Positions 37,901-53,000 of a stretch of DNA of 64,000 nucleotides are shown piece by piece. The DNA lies in the NCBI RefSeq assembly GCF_964340395.1, contig NC_135549.1, forward strand, positions 12,560,342 through 12,624,341, read 5' to 3'. Origin of the DNA: Glandiceps talaboti (lineage: Eukaryota; Hemichordata; Enteropneusta; Spengelidae). Positions within the stretch are counted from its first letter, which is position 1; the number at the start of each line of letters is the position of its first letter. Under the pieces are notes generated by a model. That model was not told the origin of the DNA, did no database searches, and saw only the letters and a list, made by a program, of their open reading frames with translations. Position numbers and translations under genes: made by a program.

Positions 37901-40900
37901 TTAGATAAGATTATAAAAGATGGAATCATATTCCAATAAAATATTTGTATAAACATTTGGAAAAATACTAAAATCCAAGTCACATATATTCTGTGTGGAA
38001 CACCCACCGTGTTTTTAAAAACATGTCAAAACTGGGTTTAAAGCGGAAATGTCAATGGAGGAATGCAGAAAATTTCATTTGACCTTTCACATTGGACAGG
38101 AATTTCTACAACTTTTTCAGCTGCGTACCTGGCACTTGAGACAACAAGTGCAAGGACAGCAGAATGTACACGAATTTTGTTGGGTAGAATCAAACACTGC
38201 TAACAAAGAGTTCTTGTAAAATCTCACATTAAGCAATATGTTACAGACATGTGCAGTTTTTTAAATCTCACAAACATGTTGCAGACAGTTCTGGTAAAAT
38301 ATCTCACAAACTTTCAGGATTTCAACTAAAATGATGCTAGGAGTAAATCATAACTTTGAACCTGAATCACATCAAAGACAGTAGCTTTTAGGAGAACATC
38401 GCAACATATATATAATCATGTCACACACCATCTGGTTAAAACTTGACAAAAACATGTTACACAGAATCTCTGGAATTATTTGACAACACAACCTCAGTTT
38501 CTCAAAGAACAAACACTTTACAACTAGAAATACTCAAAAGAAATCTAAAATAACAAATGAAAATGGGTGTTGATTTAGGAAATGCCTTGGATTGTTATTT
38601 CACATTTCAGAGAATGTTGCACACAATGTATTCCTCACACAGTAAATGTCATTTACCAATAATCTACTAAAGTACTCACTTCCCATTCTCTGTCACAGAA
38701 GTTATGCAATAAACGTGACACAACTGCAAAACAAGTTACAGTAATATCCTTTCAAATCCCAGCTTGCATAATACTTTCAAAACAAAAATGTGCATAAATT
38801 TTGATGAGGTTCCTTAGAGAGTATAGCATTTGTCTACCATGACTTTTTCTTCAACTGACATTTTTTAGTAACCAAGTGTGATCATGATGGTTTTACAGAT
38901 AGTGGAAACACTTACCTTAACAATTACAGTGGTTGGGAACCAGAACACACAACCAGCTATTTCCCTCATTTTTACCTATTTCAAAATGCTTCTGGGTTTT
39001 TTACACAATCTAATCGACTTTGCAGACAGTTTCAAATTCCTGCGTATGCCTTCACACCATTGGATCCTATCATGCACCGAAGTTTTCCTTTTTTCATAAA
39101 GTTGTTGATATAGCTAGAAAATAGTCTGCCAGGTCAGGTGCTACAAGAGTGTTGGAGTGGTGTATGTTGTAAATAGCTGTCACACCTGATTGACCTTCTC
39201 TGACCTTAGCTCTGAATATACCACTTCTGGATGGGTAAAAACGGGACTACCTCTACGAGTCAAAAACTGAAGAGTGTGTCATTCCTCTCTACCTCTTCTT
39301 TACATGTGTTAATGGTATCATCATCTCATGATATACACAATACTCTGTTGATGTTATAACAACCCCTTATGTTTATATTAATTGCCTGCCAAAGTTTATA
39401 GTCCTGCCAGCCAATAATAGTTTAGTGGTCCTCATAGGATGAAAGTGTATCCCTCCCCTGTCTATGTTATCTAGCTCCCTAAACACATACAAATGTTAAA
39501 CAAAAAGTGACATATTCAAAAAAGTGGGCAGGTCGGACACTGATGAGGATGACAAATTGTAGTGTAATTTATCCATAGAGGTGGTATGACAATAAACAAG
39601 TCCTCCATGGCTAAGCTTTATGTTACATTGTGAAGGGACAAATCATGTTATATGTAACAGATCTGCAAAGCAACAGGCCGACAACAGATCATACCAGTAA
39701 GTATGGAACTCTATGACCATATGTACTGTGACAAATCATTTTCTCATTATTTTGTGATCACATTGTTGTTGCTGTCAGCCATGCCAGACATACCAGGTTT
39801 GTACAGAATATCCACAATTCTGTATATCAACAGGTGTATGTGCTACAGGTCTGACAATGCCTCACTACAATATCTACTCTATTCACTACAGAGTATATTT
39901 GATCAAAAGTAAAGAGACTCAGACAGTTATTTGCTTTTTTTTTTGCTCTTTTTATATATACATATTTTGTTAAATTTGATCTCTTTTGTGACACAATTTT
40001 GCGACAGTTATTCAACTTTATCAAGTTGGTCTAAAATCAAATTGAAATGAATAAAAAGTTCACAGGAAAAAAAATTGTGAGAATAATTTTTGTGGTTCAA
40101 GTTTTTGACATGGGTATGGTTGAATGTTTGGTTATAGCCATGCCCTAACAACACAAGGAATGTCCTAAGATTACACTCATGATTGGCTTAATTAACCATA
40201 AATCAAATACAACTAACGACAGAGAGTGAAAAGCAGTGCCATGACAGGTCTGTGAAGTCTGTCTGAGATGCAAAACAATTTCTTTGGGACAGACACTCAG
40301 TGTACCTGATATTCTCACTTTTTCAAATCTTCTACTATATTTCTCAATTTCTTAATTAAATATTCAAACACTTATATTTGACTTTGCAAACAAGGATTAC
40401 TTGTTTTCTTAAATTCTATTTTTCTGGGTTTATGCTGTGTATTTACCCCCTGGAGTTCCTAACATGTTTTAATCCACTCATTCTGTCACGTAACTAGAGG
40501 GATAATCAATTTATGAAGCCTACAGACATATGTTGTTAACAGTATTGTTTAACCATGCATTCAAAATATGCTAATTAAAGCAACAGTTGAAAGATGGCTG
40601 TAAATTATTTTGTGGGTGTCTTCATATTCCCACATTTTTCGGCCGTTTTATTGATCACATTTCCAGACTAATATGATCTGTAATAAGCTAAACTCAATTT
40701 TATCACGGTATACAATAATGTGGTTCAAGTCTAAAAATAAAATGGATGAAATTTTGCGGGGGAGAGAGAGAAAGAAATTTTGTTCAAGTAAATTTTGTAG
40801 TGAAAGTATGCAATATTGTTGGTTCATCTGACATATAGATCAACTAAATGACTGAAATACTTTGAATGTCTGGGATGATGGGATTTTCTGGTTATGCAAT

Positions 40901-43900
40901 TTAGACAATGATGTGACATAGAAGTAATGCACAGAATGTTTTGATCAAATTGACAGTGATGGGTGATTTACAGTAAATAATCACAGGAATATGTACAGCA
41001 TACCAAAACATTGAAAATTTCTCACACTTATTTGGAGAAAGTTTTCCGTCAAACATAATTTTAAAACATAATTTTCTGTTTCAAGTTATGCAGAGAAAGT
41101 TTGTTTTCTGTATGCTGTCAACAGTTAGAGCACAAGGAATTCATATCAACTATTTGACATTTAGGTCCCCTGTCCAGGGCATCCCATAATATCACTAAAA
41201 AGCATTCTTCACCTCAATTTGATTTGATTGCTGACACTTTCATACATCCAGGGTAGATGTAACTTAAACAAGAAAAAAATTCTTTGAGGTTTAGATAAAA
41301 AAAAGTCATGCATGAAACAACATGCGACAAAATCCAGGGTATACATATATAAGCACTTGAAGACAGCAAGTGAGTTGACTATAACATTGGACAGAAATAT
41401 GTACAACATATTATGTAGTGTGAGAGTACACTGGTATTAAATTTATCAAATGCATCAATCTAATTATACTAGTAATAGTACTAAATAAGAGTTATTAATT
41501 TCCTTTGGCATTTTCACTGCCTAACACTATATTTTAAACTATGGAATTTCTGATGCATGTATCATAAATTATTAGTAATTTTTTTTTTTCTGTCTTGTCA
41601 AGTTTTACAGCCACTTTAGACAAAGAGTCTCCACTTCAAATTATTATTTTGTATAATTTACACAGCTTGTCAATTGTTGTACCTGCAGAGCTATACCCTT
41701 GAATCACTACCTATGAATTTACACTTGTCAGGGCAAAAAAATCCATTGAACTCCAACTCTATGCTAATGATTTGTATTTGTTGACCTTTGACACGATAAG
41801 GGTCACACCTCAGGCAGATTATTCAGAGTTTTCAAACGTTAAACCTTGGGATATGCTTGTAAAAGTAGCAAATACTTTTGAACATTTGAGAAGCAAAGGT
41901 CTTGTACATGTATTTGTATCAAGGCAAACAATGTTCAAGTGTCTCAGTAAACAGGTTCATAAGGTTGGAACTTCACTAATATAGTAATGTAAATTCTTTG
42001 ATACACAGCCAGAGTTACTTTTGTTCATGTCTACGCTTCGGCAATGTGACTGTTGCCTTCCTCATAACAAACCGATGTTCAACTAGCTCAAAGCATATCC
42101 CTAGCATTCTGGTTCTATTATTTAGTTATTAGAGGACTGCAGTTCTGGCTATAAAATACAGTTTAGATAATAAGACAATATATTTCATGTAATTATAGCA
42201 TCTCAGAGGGTTGCTGGGCTATCGATATGTCAGAAAATCTTTTTCACTTTCTTTCCTGATTTTCATCATTACAGTAAAAATCACAGATCTATCTATTTTA
42301 CATAACATTTTACAAAGTCTTCATCTCGCCTAATTAGATTTGTACAATTAATTATTATAGCATGTTGAAAATTCATAATTATTCTGAAGTGTTTACAAAT
42401 AAACATACAATCACAATAAAAACTGCGACAATGACAACAGCCCATTCATTGTAGTATAGCCATGACAATGCTCATGAGACATCGGCGAAAATTTGGGACT
42501 TGCTTCCAAGAAATATGAGTAGAAATTCATAACTGAACAACAAAAATTGTTTACTGAAAGATGAAAAGGCTGCCATTTTCAGGAATTTAAGAAATTTGAT
42601 TGCAAAATGGTCTGTTTAAACAAAATGGTCTCAACATGGTGGTAAACCAATACTATAACATTAGATGACGGGCAAGGTGAAAGGTCAGAATACTCCCCAG
42701 GCATCACCTTCTAAAATATCTGTCCGTACGAATTTGCTTTTCCAGATAGAGCTATCAATGACAACCCAATTAGCATTTTTGTTAGTACAGCTCATACCAC
42801 TGGAGTGCCAATCATATCATAGATGAAGAGTTTATCAAATTGGCCAACTGGTGAACAAGCAAATTTGATAACAAACTGATGACTTTTATCAACTGTCTCA
42901 TACATCAATTCATTTTGTCTTAAAAGTAGATTCAGCTAAGAAAACATCTTGTTAGTGATTGTAACTGAAACAAAAACAGAATGATCATTGTAACCACCAC
43001 ACCCCCCCCCTCCCCCAACCCCCAAAGATAGAAACACCTAAAAAAAAAACAATCTTGTTTTTCTATCACATATTTATGGTTGTACTAAATAAGTCTATCC
43101 TTGTATAGTGGAGATGTTTTTACATTCCTATCATGCTTAACAGGTTACACATGAGGGCTTGCTGTACCATAGTAATCGGCACGTGTATCCAGATCTACTG
43201 AAAATGATATGACCCATGATGCACAGAGACAGAGTGGCATGACAAAAATCACACATCATGGTGTTACCACAAGGCCATTAACCCATTTTATTAATATCAG
43301 ATCTGTAGTTGAGACAAACTATATGATCATGATGTGTTGTTCAAAAAAGAGACCGAGAGGTCACTCCTTGGAGTAAATTAAGACCTTGTGTGGACATTTA
43401 TGGAGATATATTACATTTCGGTACGTCTTAAAAGACAATTATAACTTCAGCATATTCAAATTTTGGTATCATGTTCCCTCAATGATATTTTGGAAAGTTA
43501 TACTATGGATGACATATTTTGTGACCCGCGAGAAAGGGGTTTGACATGATCAGATTCCAGTTTAGTCACAATGGAAAATTTAAGAAATAGCTGATATATT
43601 TTGTGAACTTTGTAAGTCTCATTAAAATCTTGAGAAACTTTGAACCAGTCTATAACTTTTACTTTGCACATAAAAACTTTGAACAATGTGTCTCACTCCG
43701 AAACTAAAGACTTAGTAAGTACGGAAGTGGTTTAGGGTTTCCGGTTAGAATATAGTACTATGTTCACATCAAAGTAATCTAAATTTTAATTCAGGATCTT
43801 GCTTTTTACAAGAATACATATAAGTTATTGTTAGTCTCTTCAATTTGTACATTATTAAATCTAAATATGGATGAATTCTTTTCATATAATTTGTAAATGG

Positions 43901-43951
43901 TCGATAATGATGATTTTATTTTGTGTTTTATATACCACACCCTCTAAAGGG

Positions 43952-44007
<56 letters not shown>

Positions 44008-44020
44008 ATGTATGTATGTA

Positions 44021-44059
<39 letters not shown>

Positions 44060-47000
44060 ATGTCTGTCTGTCTGTCTGTCTGTCTATCTGTCATGAGTGT
44101 GTTTCTGTGTGTCTGTGCTTATAACTATAGACTATCAGGGAAGGCAAATGAGCACATATTTGTACCCAGACAACAATTTTAAGGTCATGATATTTCATTC
44201 AAGAATGCAACAACAGCGCTGGTTTTCACATGCCTCATAAAACTTTGTTGGCAGTACGTACAAGGAACCATGTAAGCACAAGGTTTTCTTTAAACAACAG
44301 GAGAAAGTGAAAAAAACCTTCAATTTTAAACTATTTCTGTGAATGTCAAATTAAGTACAAACTTTTACCATACACTCTATTGACCCATAGAGAATCCAAT
44401 GCCTGCCAGAACCTCTAGTACATAATAATACGTGATGGAACGTAGTCAGTCTGTGGTCTGTAAAATTAACTATGAGCTCTATATTGTCACTAGTGTCTGA
44501 CCCTCATCTGTACCTAGTTGGCTTGCCATAATGGTTTGATTGAAATACCATACGAATGAAACCAACACACAGAGTAGTTCATAATATATCATATCCTCAC
44601 TCCAAACAGACATTTGCTGGATCAATTAAGAAGGTGCCATCACTTGTTAACATTTCTCACACCATCACATATCAACATGTTTGAAATTTATGATCAATCA
44701 AATTTTGTACTTTCTCTTCAAAAAATTCAACTGTCGGCATTATTTGCTTAGATGAGACACTATTTAGCTCAGATTGGACAATATGATTTGTTACATGTAA
44801 GAATTTTCATATAATCCATAGGTGTATTTCAAAGGTCATCAAATGTTCTCCTCACACTACCAATACTTTCATCATCACAAATAAACAAACAAGTTTCACC
44901 TCAACCCCGAGCTGTTTAGCTTTGACATGATAGCTAAAACTTTAGATAAAGGTTGCCAAAGGCTTGTCTTTTGCATGGGCCATATAAAGTTACATTAACA
45001 AGTCCTCATACATAGGAGTTAGTATCTAATTATCAGAAATGCTACACATACTTTTCCTTGATTAGGTCAAATACTATGTGACACTCTTTCTGGTTTCCCT
45101 CTAGATTGAAGCAAGAATTCCGACGACTTTAACTTACTTGTCTTGTTTTTAGAGATGGTCGGTACTGTTCTCAAGACAACAACAGTTGTATTTATAAAGA
45201 GCATTAATGAGGAAGTTTTCCTGTGCATAGCAGGCTTAATATGGAAGTAAAGAATCAATGTTTTGGGTTTAGCTGTCGTATCACAGGCAAAACAAGCGAT
45301 TTCATTACAATCCCCCCTGGATACGTGATGTATGTTGCTGAAATACAGCAGAGACGGAGGATTCTTGTTCTACATACATACAATGAATATTGATAGTTTG
45401 GAAAGACACCAAATATGCTACTTGTACATTCTTACATACTTGGATGAAGCTGGTTACATGTTATGACAGTAATGATGGTAAATTTATACACGCTGAAATG
45501 TTTGGGCATAAATAGCTTAAGGATGATATGGAGACAATGTGATGAATATGGTACCATTACAAACAGACTGACTACTGATTGTTCATGTTTAGGGTTAGGG
45601 TTAGAGAAAACTTACACTGCAAGAAATGACAAAAGAACACAAAAAATGATTTGCCAGCCTGATTTCATCTTGACGGTTTGTCATCACAGTGTTTCAGGAA
45701 AGTATTCAACACAGTAAAGGAGACACATAAACTGTACAACAGGATAACCATCATGAATAATTGGAAAGATAAAAATGAACACAGCAATAGAAACAACAAA
45801 CCTACCAATAATAGAACAGCAACAAAATTAATGGTCACGTTTAGCACAACTACAAGATTGTCCACCTCTCTCTTTATCTCTTGCTGTCTGCCTATCCGTA
45901 ATGGCCGCCGAGTAGTCTGACTATTTACTCAAAATCCAAGGAAAGATGAATTCTGAAGACTACCAGAATATCTGACACCAGAGATGTTATGTTAGAATAA
46001 TCCAAGAAAAACAGTGGGAAAAGGATGAATTCCCAGTTAGTGATGAAGACTAATAGCAACCAACTGACACCGTCACCGTTGTCATCAATGGGAACAAGTA
46101 CCAGTTGACGTATACCTTGTAGGGAAGCTCGAGGTCAAAGTTGAGGGATAGTTGATGCTTTGATCCAATCCTCTGCAGCCCAAATATGTCCAGTGATGGA
46201 AACAGAGCCCAGATTCAGCATAAACGGATCAGAAATGTGAGAAGGCTGTGGTATGCTGCTTGCTAGAACTCACTTCACCACAGTCTGAGCAACACGCAAC
46301 TGAATCCACTGATAACACAAATTTGGCTGGAATTTGTGAATGTGTACATGTGTTATTGCAACGCATCCAGCTCTCATAAAAAAAGTTATGATTTGGTCTT
46401 TTATCAGATAATACGGTAGGTCATTACTAATAACAGGCGGTAAAAATAGTTTTCATCAGTATTTGCTATGTCTAGACTACTCTCTCTTCTTAGGAACTTG
46501 TGGTATTACTCGTAAAATTAAACAAAAAGACCACTCCTCTGCAACTCTCTATTTCTTGTTCTCTTGACCACATATTATATTCAGTATTGTCGATGACGAC
46601 TGGAAACATTTTTTCTCTCAAGACACGTACACATTAGATGTAGTGAGGTTTTCATGATATGACTCATGTACAGGACATGTGATGGAGTAAAGGCTAACAC
46701 ACATATATGAAGTATTGCATGTTGATGATATTTTTAAGGTTAACAAGCTATAACCTGTATTTTGTATATGTTCAAATGTTTGAATCTCGATAGTTAGCCA
46801 AGTTCACAGCTGTATGTTGTATATCTAGCATCATTAGCCAAGTTCAAAGCTTTTATTATCTCCATCAAGCATAGTTTAGCTGTCTTCAAAAAAATGACCT
46901 TGTTGGATAAGGTTAAAGTCTAATAGATTTATGCCAGGTTTGGTATATGATCCAGCATGCTTGGGTGCCCAACTAACTTATTCCCCGCTCATACTGCATG

Positions 47001-50000
47001 CATGCTTGGGTGCCCAACTAACTATAACTGCTCATACTGCACGCTTGGGTGCCCAACTAAGTTATTCCCCGTTCATACTGCATGCATGCTTGGGTGTCCA
47101 CCACTATAACTGTTGATTCTGCATGCTTGGGTGCCCAAGTAACTATAACTGTTGACACTGCTTGATTTACTTGGGTGCTAACCTAGTCGGACACATTCCA
47201 ACCATTTTCTATCCACTTACTACAGATAAAAACAGTTTTACTGAACTTGAAGCCATTTGATAATATATGAGGTTGTTGTGTCTTAAAATGACAAAAAAAA
47301 AAGGAATTATGATATTCTTACACTAATGATTTTTTATACTTGGTTCTAAATATGATAAATTTGTCACTGAGTAATAAAAAGCTTATAATATAATGTCTTT
47401 TCAATGTGACAATCATTTCTCATAATGACATATTGCGTGAAAGTAAGTTAACATCATGTTAACACTATCCTAGTGTGTGCATACCAGATATGTACCATCA
47501 CACATAGTTGTGGTAGACATGCCATCTTGTTTAAGAACAGGATCACAGCTTAAGAGAAGAATTATGCACTTTGCTTTTCACACATTCCATGAACACTTCG
47601 GAAATTTCTCCAGCTGTTTCCCTGTAACGAAGTATCTTCAACAAATGCCAGTGGAGACATAGCTCACCATGGGATGCTTTTCCTCTAAGTCACGCAATTA
47701 AATTTTAGACTATGCAGTCAATGTTGCAGCAAGGCAAAGATTGATTGGCTTAAACATCATTCATTCTTATTTCATAGTGCAGTTTATTAATTTTAATCCA
47801 CTTTAATTAACAGACAGTATGTGCTGTCACTCTTGTTATTTCCTGTCACCTTTCGACAACCAAAGATGACATCATGACTTCATGAAATCTTTTGACACTT
47901 GGGTGGATGCAATCAATATTTTTGGTTCTTCTCTTTGTGTGCATGTATAGGACTAGATTTGTATTTGATGACAAACAGCTATATTGATATCTGTATACTG
48001 TATACTGAAATTCACTACTACTAAAACATTAATCACCATGGCAACCACTTCATTTTGAGTGCCATTACTGTAGAAATTAGCAGAAGAGACAAATCCTGTG
48101 ACAGTTTATATTTTTGCATTTTCGAACAAACAAGTATAAAATATTTGGAATAAATAATATCAATTCTACTTACTATCTGGCAGGATTACTTTCAATTCAT
48201 GACATGGAAATACAGGATTATCTACATGGATATACTAGATTATGTAAAAACAAACAACTAATCCTTAGTCAAGTTAGATCATTTACTTAGTTTCCTTCTA
48301 GTGACTGTATAAATGTATGGCATCGGTTACTTGGCAATGACAACAAGTAGGTTGTGGCTATGTCGTATCTGAAACAAAGCAGGTATAGGTGTACATGTAC
48401 TGCACAGATATACCTTCCTGCTGGGTTACAAATATTCTACTCTAGAAACTGTGTAGGAGATGTAAGCAATCCCTATCTCCCACTTTGTTGGCAATATTCA
48501 TACCCGATCAATATCCCTTGATATTTTCAAAAAAAACTGTATCAGTTTCACTGAAAGCAACATGTACTTGGGCTTTGGTATTTATCAGAGAACTTGTAAT
48601 TAAAGAACATACCGATATGATACTACACTTGATAATCTGTATTGTGAAAAAGATTCAAACCTACAGCTATGTGTGAACCCTTTGACATTAATAAAGAACA
48701 GCCTTCTTCAAAGTATTCACACCCCTACAGAAATATGGTATCACCCACAGTATCTACATCCCTACAGAAATATGGTATCACCAGCAATTTCTTTTTTTAA
48801 TCGATGTTTTCCCAGGGGGGGAACTGCAACATATCCAGATTTTCATATAAACATAATGAGGAAAATGATTTGTAAATGTAAAAGTATCCCTGGAATGGGA
48901 GAGCAAGCTAGAATATCAAATTATGTCAGATTAGTCACTTGATTCATTTCACTATTACAAATCTGTACGTTAAAAATATTATCTGGATCAGTAATATTAT
49001 ATATTGGTCATTACCGTCGTTTAACATCTTTTAACTGGTGTATTTTGTTCATATTTACTTGCAAAAGACTATCAATATATCGCACGTAACAATTTCATTG
49101 TTTCCATCACTTATACCGTCATCCAGAATTTGTCAGCTCATCATCAAAGTCGTTAACAACTGAAAATATAATATGCTTTCTACAGTAACCTAGGTGGACT
49201 GTTACACCTACAATTGTTTTTGATTGGTTATCTGTATCACTTGAGGGGAAGAATTTTGACTTAGTTAGCCAGCCTTATCAATTTGCTGTAATTTTTGACA
49301 ACCATTTCATATTTGCACACAGCACTCACTTTCCCTTGCTACATTTCTCTGCCATATATGGTAATTCCCTTTGGTCTCTATGACAACAGGGTCTGTTGCT
49401 AAGTTAAGGTAGTGGTTGAAATGTATCTGTTTCAAAGGAATGATTTTCTTACATTTAATACCAGAACAATCAAGAAAAATGATCCTGTGAACAGGACACT
49501 CCCCATGGAGCAGATAATGAAATATTATCTGACTGTGGATGAAGTTCAGACTGAATGATAGTAAAAATATCCATGTAAATTTAAAAGCATTGCTATTCCT
49601 GGGAGAAAGCTCAACATACCGTTCATTTTTTGTTCACAATGTTCCTTTCATTACATGCCAACAGATTGATTAATTCTAACCGTCTTACCAACCAACCAAT
49701 ATACCAACTGCGTATCAAAACAAAACAAACATTAAGTTGAAATTCATTTTTGTTTTCAGACGGCACAAAAAAAATCTGACATTGATTTTCCAAAGACAAT
49801 GTTAACTCTGCATGGAGTAATTACTTCAACATTGTAAATTTAGAAACTGACAGTTCCAGAAGTATATTTATTCTGATATTGAAATAGTCGACTTATCCTT
49901 CCACTGCTCACTACATATTTCTTTATCTAGCGGAAAGTCAGAAAATACATGAAATATTTGAATTATGATAAGATTAAAGTTGGTATTTTTATATCATAAG

Positions 50001-53000
50001 ATTTAAATAGTTCCCTGACTGACAACTGAACCACAAAAATGGAAGCATTAGTGTCAGAGGTCAATAAAGGTTCAAGATAGGTCCTAACAATGACCTGGAC
50101 ATTTCTAGTCATTCGCCTAAAGAAGTGCTTTCAATTTGCCTTTTATTAGAAAAGGCAGACAAATCAATTGTTATTACACACAAAAGTCACAGAAAAATGA
50201 GCTATGGACTATATATAGGAAACACTTATAATGATCAACTTGGTATCAGGTATTTTGGAAGAAGATAACAATAGGGTGAACTACACATAGAAGTGACAGA
50301 AAAATGGACTACAGAGTAGAGTGGTAGATAAAGAAGGAGTTAAAAAGTCAAATAATATTACTACATATACCTTCCTACTTTCCTTACAAACATATAAAAT
50401 GTTTGGACTTCTTGTGTTGTGCATCCAAGTTGTCATCGTTTGTCTGGTCTAATGGTTTACATCAATAACTGATTTTCAAGAAGTTAATGTCATGATACTA
50501 ATGTTCTCCACCACAGCACCAAACAGCTATCCATACACAGGCTAATGGAACATCTCCTCTTTTTTTGAAAGATGTTGTAACTGCAGCATATAATTTGCTC
50601 TCCTTGCTTCAATATTGCAGCCAAAACTACTGTTTGCTGTAACTGGTAGATATACTTCTACTCAATATCCACCTCCTGTTGTTGTTGCTATCTATATTGA
50701 AAAGATCTATGTCTAACAGTCTATGGTTAAACTAGAATGGTCTTTTGACTTTTTATCGTGTGTCCACACCTAGTCTTTACTGTACAGTACAAAAAAGGAA
50801 CCATAACCTAACAAACAATCCCTCACAATTTTTAGTCAACGAAATAATAGATTGATTTTCTTGATTTTCAAAGTACTTCACAATTTTTTTTTTCAATGAA
50901 AGCAAAGCACAGAATTTTCTTGCTTTCATGCCTCATCAGCCCATAATGGTGTTACTTTGGCTTGGGTATGGCACACAGGTCAAGGTATTATCATATCCTT
51001 AAAAAGTACATGACTCCTACCACTGGCATCCTAGATTGTCAACCTAACACCATGATTCAATGGAATCTAATTTTTATGTTAGAGCTGAATACCTAATTGA
51101 TATTACAGTATTACATTTATTTTCATCTAAATCAAGAGATAGGGTCATGAGTATGGTATTTACATAGAATAATAAGACCCCAATGCTGCAAATTACTCTA
51201 CACTGACTAAGTAAGACCAGGCTGCAAATCACTTTACACTGACTTTGTAAGACCCCCATGCTGCAAATCACACTACACTGACTTGCCCCCATAAATATCA
51301 CACAGTCAATGTACTATGAAAAGTTCAGTGCAGACAAATCACTCGATACAGAGATTACATGGAATAATATTGGACATCATGGAAATAATGGAAAACCAAC
51401 ATGGTTATGACATTTTGAAAAGACAAATTATATTGCTATCATAGACAAATATGAGAAATGACATCACATCACAGAGAGCAATGAGATATGACATCACTAT
51501 CATAGACAGCAATGAGAAATGACATCATATCATAGACAGCAATGAGAAATGACATCGCATAGACAGCAAGGAGAAATGACATCACTATCATAGACAGCAA
51601 TGAGAAATGACATCACATCATAGACAGCGATGAGAAATGACATCACTATCATAGACAGCCAAATGACAGGTACACAGCATGGCAATGAATACACTGATTC
51701 CACTGTTACTCTAAACTACTATTATATCTTGTATTCACTCCACTTGCACAACAAGAAAATATCACAGAAAGTACCAACACACTGTGTGGTACCAAACCTC
51801 TGCTTGGAAACATTCCAACGTCACACTATACCACAATGTTGACACTGCTTTCTACCTATCTTCTAAAGTTTCAAAAATCACATCTTACATTTTCAAAAAA
51901 TTCTTGCGACTATAATTCCTAATTTGCAAGTACTGAACAAAAGCAATGTTATTAAATTCAGCATACAAGTATACCGGTCGTAAAATGAGCATTTCAACCA
52001 GTTTCTACTTTCAACAAAACTTAATTTCATCAATTAACAGTGCAACAAAATACCAGAGTCTTCCAATATTTCAACGACTAACAGCTACCTTCATCTGGGA
52101 ATGAGGCAAAGACTCTGATATTAAGTTGCAATGTTGATTGATGAAGTTAAGTTTTGTTGAGAATTCTACGCAGTGAATGAAACTATTTGAAGAGTTTCTA
52201 CTTTATAGTTTAAAAACAATGCAGTCGAAATTCAGGTACAATATCAAAAAAAGAAAAAAGAAAAAAAAGACAATTACATTTCTATAAAATTATCGAAGGA
52301 TAAATTACTACTTTATTACAAACACTCAATTCGTAACAGACTTCATCTACTAATTTAAAAAATGTAGTCATTAGAAAGGTCAAAAAAAAAAGACTTTCTC
52401 ATATAGTCATATGAGTCTGCAGTTCACTGGATATCACTTGCTGTCACTTTCAATTAACGGGTGAGTAAAATATCATGCTGTACGTGCAACTAGACAGTCT
52501 TCATACATTATGATTCATGCTGTGACCTTATGTTACAGAGAATGTCATAAAATGCTATCTAGATTGCTATGGAATGCTGCATCCTCCAAGGGAAGAGGAG
52601 GTGATAACTTTGGTAACCAGCTGATGACATGCCACTAGAGGGCGCAATTTAAAATATATGAATCTGTCCACCGCCAATCAAAGCTGTTATTTAGTTTTCA
52701 TGGACAGAAAAAGGGTCCATTAAAAGTTGATAATTATCTAAATGATGATGTGAAAACATTTCAAGTATACTATTTTTTATGTGTTATTCATACATTCTTT
52801 GTATGACAATTTATGATATAATTCATATTTGTATATGACTGATATCTTCAAGGTACATATCTAGTTTTTTCTCTCAGGAATCTTTGACCATTAAAAAAAT
52901 AAATAATAATGATAATAGTTTTGTTTTTTTACATACTGATTTAGCAGTCATTTTCAGTTCAGTGAGAAATCTGACACTCATACCAAGAACTAGTATTTTA

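Noticed and set aside
45588-45604. Interstitial telomere-like TTAGGG hexamers
   Set aside because: Only about three units; too short to claim a telomeric fusion or insertion.
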